Shown piece by piece: positions 61,794-64,000 of a stretch of DNA of 64,000 bases; position 1 is the first letter of the stretch, and each line of letters opens with the position of its first letter. The stretch spans positions 222,930 through 286,929 of the forward strand of contig CAYYMH010000001.1 of the NCBI GenBank assembly GCA_964472785.1. Direction: 5' to 3'. The notes below the pieces were generated by a model. The model searched no databases, was not told where the DNA came from, and saw only the letters and a list, made by a program, of their open reading frames with translations. The translations under genes and the position numbers were made by a program. The DNA comes from CAYYMH01 sp964472785. Its GTDB lineage: Bacteria > Zhuqueibacterota > Zhuqueibacteria > Thermofontimicrobiales > Thermofontimicrobiaceae.

Positions 61794-62597
61794 ATGGAAG
61801 AAAAATTACCCGTGCTGATCTCCGTGCCGCATGGTGGAAAAGATATCCCTGATGAGTTGACTGATATAAACAATCTAAGTCCAAAAGACATCTTTGAAGA
61901 CGGAGATGCATGCACCAGAGAAATATATGATTTTAAAAATGAGGTTGCTGCTTTTCTCGATACTCAAATAGCCAGAGCCTTTGTCGATTTGAACCGTTCT
62001 GCTGACGATCAGCCACCCAAAAATCCAGACGGAGTTGTAAAAACGGTGACGACGATGGAGGTTCCGGTTTATAAGCCGGATGCTTTTCCTGATGATAAAT
62101 TAATAAGTCAATTATTAAAAAAGTACTACGATCCCTATCATTCCCGGATTGAGAAATTAATGAATCCGGGAGAAGTAAAGATTGCGTTTGATTGTCACTC
62201 AATGCTTCCGATTTCGCCGTTGATTGACGAGCAACCCGGGCAAAAAAGACCACTCGTTTGTCTGAGTAATAGAGGAAACCGCCTGGGACAACCAAATTCT
62301 CAAAGAGGTGTAACGACCTGCCCCGCATACTGGCTACAAAAATTGGCTGAGTGCTTTCGCCAGATTTTTGACTATGGAAAAGACGATGTTAAATTGAACG
62401 AACCATTTACAGGTGGATTTATCATTCAGGCACATTCCCATAAAACACCATGGTTGCAAATAGAAATCAATCGGAAAATGTATCTGGCTGAACCCTATTT
62501 TGACCGGGAAAAATTGACTGTTTCTGAAGAAAGAATTGCTGAACTCAGGCAGAAAATTTTAACGACGTTAACATTATTTTTAAAACAAATAAAATGA
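61794..62597 (+). CDS. N-formylglutamate amidohydrolase-family enzyme
   Basis: 267 residues. Family motifs include ISVPHGGKDIP, AFVDLNRSADD, AFDCHSMLPIS, GGFIIQAHSHK and LQIEINRKMYL, which carry the zinc ligands and catalytic residues of FGase/HutG-like amidohydrolases. The gene begins at the base after the GGT stop (TAAATG), with GGAGGG within the end of the GGT gene as ribosome binding site. In histidine degradation this family makes glutamate; no hut genes are present here, so a gamma-glutamyl or N-acyl-glutamate substrate linked to the neighbours is more likely. Confidence 0.9.
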   Translation: MEEKLPVLISVPHGGKDIPDELTDINNLSPKDIFEDGDACTREIYDFKNEVAAFLDTQIARAFVDLNRSADDQPPKNPDGVVKTVTTMEVPVYKPDAFPDDKLISQLLKKYYDPYHSRIEKLMNPGEVKIAFDCHSMLPISPLIDEQPGQKRPLVCLSNRGNRLGQPNSQRGVTTCPAYWLQKLAECFRQIFDYGKDDVKLNEPFTGGFIIQAHSHKTPWLQIEINRKMYLAEPYFDREKLTVSEERIAELRQKILTTLTLFLKQIK

Positions 62598-62604
62598 GAT
62601 TCAA

Positions 62605-63540
62605 ATGAACACAGTTATTGAAAATTATAGCCAATGGATTTATAATCATCTCGGATTTTCACCAACGATCCAGCGTCATATTTTTGAAAGTTTGATTGTG
62701 ATTATCATTCTTGGTTTAATCCGATTTTTTATCATTTTTTTTCTCTATCGGCAGACAACGGATGCCCGAATCCGTTATCGCTGGCGTAAAAGTATTACTT
62801 ACACGTTGACGATTATCGGTCTCTTTTTAGTCGGACGTATCTGGTTCAGCGGGTTTCAATCGGTGGCGACATTTATGGGGATTTTCGCCGCCGGTGTAGC
62901 GATTGCGCTTCAGGATTTGATAGCGAATGTGGCGGCATGGGCTTTCATCATGTGGCGGCGCCCGTTTGATGTGGGAGATAGGGTTGAGATTGGTGGGCAC
63001 GCCGGAGATGTTATCGATAAACGGCTGTTCATGTTCACGGTGATGGAAATCGGTAACTGGGTGGACGCAGACCAGTCAACCGGCAGGGTGATTCATTTAC
63101 CCAACAATCTGATTTTCAAAAATAGTCTGGCAAATTATTCGCGGGGCTTTAGCTATATTTGGAATGAAGTGCCGGTTTTGCTCACTTTTGAGAGCAATTG
63201 GAAAAAAGCCAAAGATATCATGCTGAATATTGCCAATAAACATGCCGAACATCTCTCCGGAAAAGCAGAAGATCGGGTAAGAAAAGCAGCTAAAAAATAC
63301 ATGATTTTTTATAACAAACTTACGCCGATTGTGTGGACTTCCGTTAAAGATTCCGGTGTTTTGCTTACCATTCGCTATCTTTCTGATCCGAGGAAAAGGC
63401 GCAGTACAGCCCAGGCGATCTGGGAAGATATTTTAAGCCAGTTTGCCGAATGTCCTGACATTGATTTTGCTTATCCGACCATGCGGTTTTACAATAATAA
63501 GGCGGAAGGGAAACCAGAGGCGGGCGGTCCTAATGAATAG
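62605..63540 (+). CDS. MscS-family mechanosensitive channel
   Basis: A 311-residue membrane protein with about three helices (roughly 22-44, 60-82 and 85-115) leading into the MscS pore helix and beta domain: IFAAGVAIALQDLIANVAAW, then WRRPFDVGDRVEIGGHAGDV and RVIHLPNNLIFKNSLANYS. It should release solutes on osmotic downshock. It starts seven bases after the FGase-like gene with a weak ribosome binding site, so it is probably the last gene of the operon. A link to export of the operon's product is possible. Confidence 0.93.
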   Translation: MNTVIENYSQWIYNHLGFSPTIQRHIFESLIVIIILGLIRFFIIFFLYRQTTDARIRYRWRKSITYTLTIIGLFLVGRIWFSGFQSVATFMGIFAAGVAIALQDLIANVAAWAFIMWRRPFDVGDRVEIGGHAGDVIDKRLFMFTVMEIGNWVDADQSTGRVIHLPNNLIFKNSLANYSRGFSYIWNEVPVLLTFESNWKKAKDIMLNIANKHAEHLSGKAEDRVRKAAKKYMIFYNKLTPIVWTSVKDSGVLLTIRYLSDPRKRRSTAQAIWEDILSQFAECPDIDFAYPTMRFYNNKAEGKPEAGGPNE

Positions 63541-63568
63541 TTTTTATTATTCCCATACAGAGAAGGAA

Positions 63569-63949
63569 TCAAAAATCAATCAATTCTTTTTCGATTTTCG
63601 GATAAATTTCATCGATCTGCTTTTGGATGTCAATAGTGGTGCTTAGAGCGGTAATTATTTTACAATAATGCGGTGAATCTTTCATTTCCCGACCTTTTCG
63701 GTCTTTTAAATACTTGTGCAGCACTTGGTAGCCGCCGAGGTGATAGTTCCAGACTTCGGGAGTTACTTTTTCAAAATATCTGTCTTTATTGATATATATC
63801 CGCTGTTCATCTTCTTGGTAAACTATCTTTTCGATCTTATCATGTCCGCTGACAACCGGATATTTTGCAATCGGCGGGTCCACCGCTGAATCTTCCAGCA
63901 GATGGAGTTCAGTTAGCTTCTTGCCTAATTTCCCGATTTTTTTGAATAA
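63569..63949 (-). pseudogene. C-terminal fragment of a type ISP restriction-modification enzyme
   Basis: The frame encodes about 126 residues that match the C-terminal specificity domain of type ISP enzymes (LlaBIII-like): LGKKLTELHLLED, INKDRYFEKVTPEVWNYHLG, GYQVLHKYLKDRKGR and HYCKIITALSTTIDIQKQID. Nothing of the methyltransferase or helicase remains: the frame is closed by TGA at 63952-63950. A GTG at 63883 has been open to use as start, but the homology continues upstream of it. An ATG at 63963 (MKISDYSKK) would join if the A7 tract at 63937-63943 shifted frame, so a frameshift is likely. A remnant, possibly untranslated. Confidence 0.6.
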
Positions 63950-64000
63950 TCACTGATTTTCATTTCAATAAAGAATATACATTTTCAAGGAAAGCTGGCT

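Noticed and set aside
1..64000. CRISPR arrays, tRNA or rRNA genes, prophage or integrase genes
   Set aside because: No regularly spaced repeats, no tRNA-like cloverleaf or rRNA stretch and no phage or transposase proteins could be recognised by eye.

Overview
The window is an AT-rich bacterial chromosome segment with single genes and short operons on both strands. It shows no rRNA, tRNA, CRISPR array or recognisable transposase. A type IX secretion sorting tail (NYPNPFNPTT motif, C-terminal SGIYLYRL/KRMILMK), a second orphan tail of the same kind, many Gly/Asp-rich exported proteins and a GH97 enzyme point to the FCB superphylum, most like candidate phylum KSB1, Calditrichota or Ignavibacteria-type lineages. 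That placement is inference from protein style, not a phylogeny. Where promoters can be read they are E. coli-like (TTGACA-17-TATAAT), and several genes use strong GGAGG ribosome binding sites.

Layout. 0-1.6 kb: lexA and dcd (both minus), with two copies of a GGGTA-N6-TACCC palindrome that sit next to -10 boxes and look like this lineage's LexA operator. 2-9.4 kb: a lipoprotein-like metallopeptidase, a class IV aminotransferase, a methyltransferase, a GH97 glycosidase and a Gfo/Idh oxidoreductase. 9.7-25.9 kb (plus): a 16-kb efflux locus that mixes ABC and RND machinery: ABC ATPase, ABC-2 permease fused to a degenerate M1 peptidase and a golvesin-like domain, TolC, membrane fusion protein, RND permease, a 1573-residue RND permease fused to six extra membrane helices and a complete ABC ATPase, and a small ABC-2 permease. 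25.9-31.5 kb: corrinoid/URO-D family protein, HAD phosphatase and a GH38 mannosidase-like protein lacking the usual nucleophile. 31.5-35.7 kb (minus): two Ca-binding-loop exported proteins around an outer-membrane barrel and a T9SS-sorted protein, divergent from an ECF sigma/anti-sigma/Spy-like/Cys-His-rich operon (36.0-38.1 kb).

38.3-41.7 kb (minus) is an NtrC-type two-component system. 41.9-46.6 kb (minus) is a five-gene unit: STAS-like protein, SLC12-type cation-chloride cotransporter, a coiled-coil lipoprotein, a coiled-coil protein ending in a TrkA-C (RCK_C) domain and its paralogue without that domain, closed by a strong terminator. 47-54 kb holds envelope and housekeeping genes (coiled-coil tail-anchored protein, LysN-type aminotransferase, PAP2 enzyme, a three-repeat beta-helix lipoprotein, an exported protein coupled to a small Cys-rich protein). 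54.2-56.4 kb is an AmgK-like kinase / stand-alone RapZ C-domain / MurU-like nucleotidyltransferase operon, consistent with peptidoglycan sugar salvage. An octaheme cytochrome c of the tetrathionate reductase type follows. 58.0-63.5 kb is a tightly coupled four-gene operon: ATP-grasp ligase fused to a degenerate M20 domain, cytoplasmic gamma-glutamyltransferase-like enzyme, N-formylglutamate amidohydrolase-like enzyme and MscS channel. The right edge carries a broken C-terminal fragment of a type ISP restriction-modification enzyme.

The strongest candidates for undescribed biology are the RND-ABC fusion efflux locus, the ATP-grasp/pseudo-M20/GGT/FGase operon and the STAS/SLC12/TrkA-C coiled-coil operon. 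Long imperfect hairpin repeats, one apparently inserted inside another with an 8-bp direct repeat at its borders, fill several intergenic gaps.
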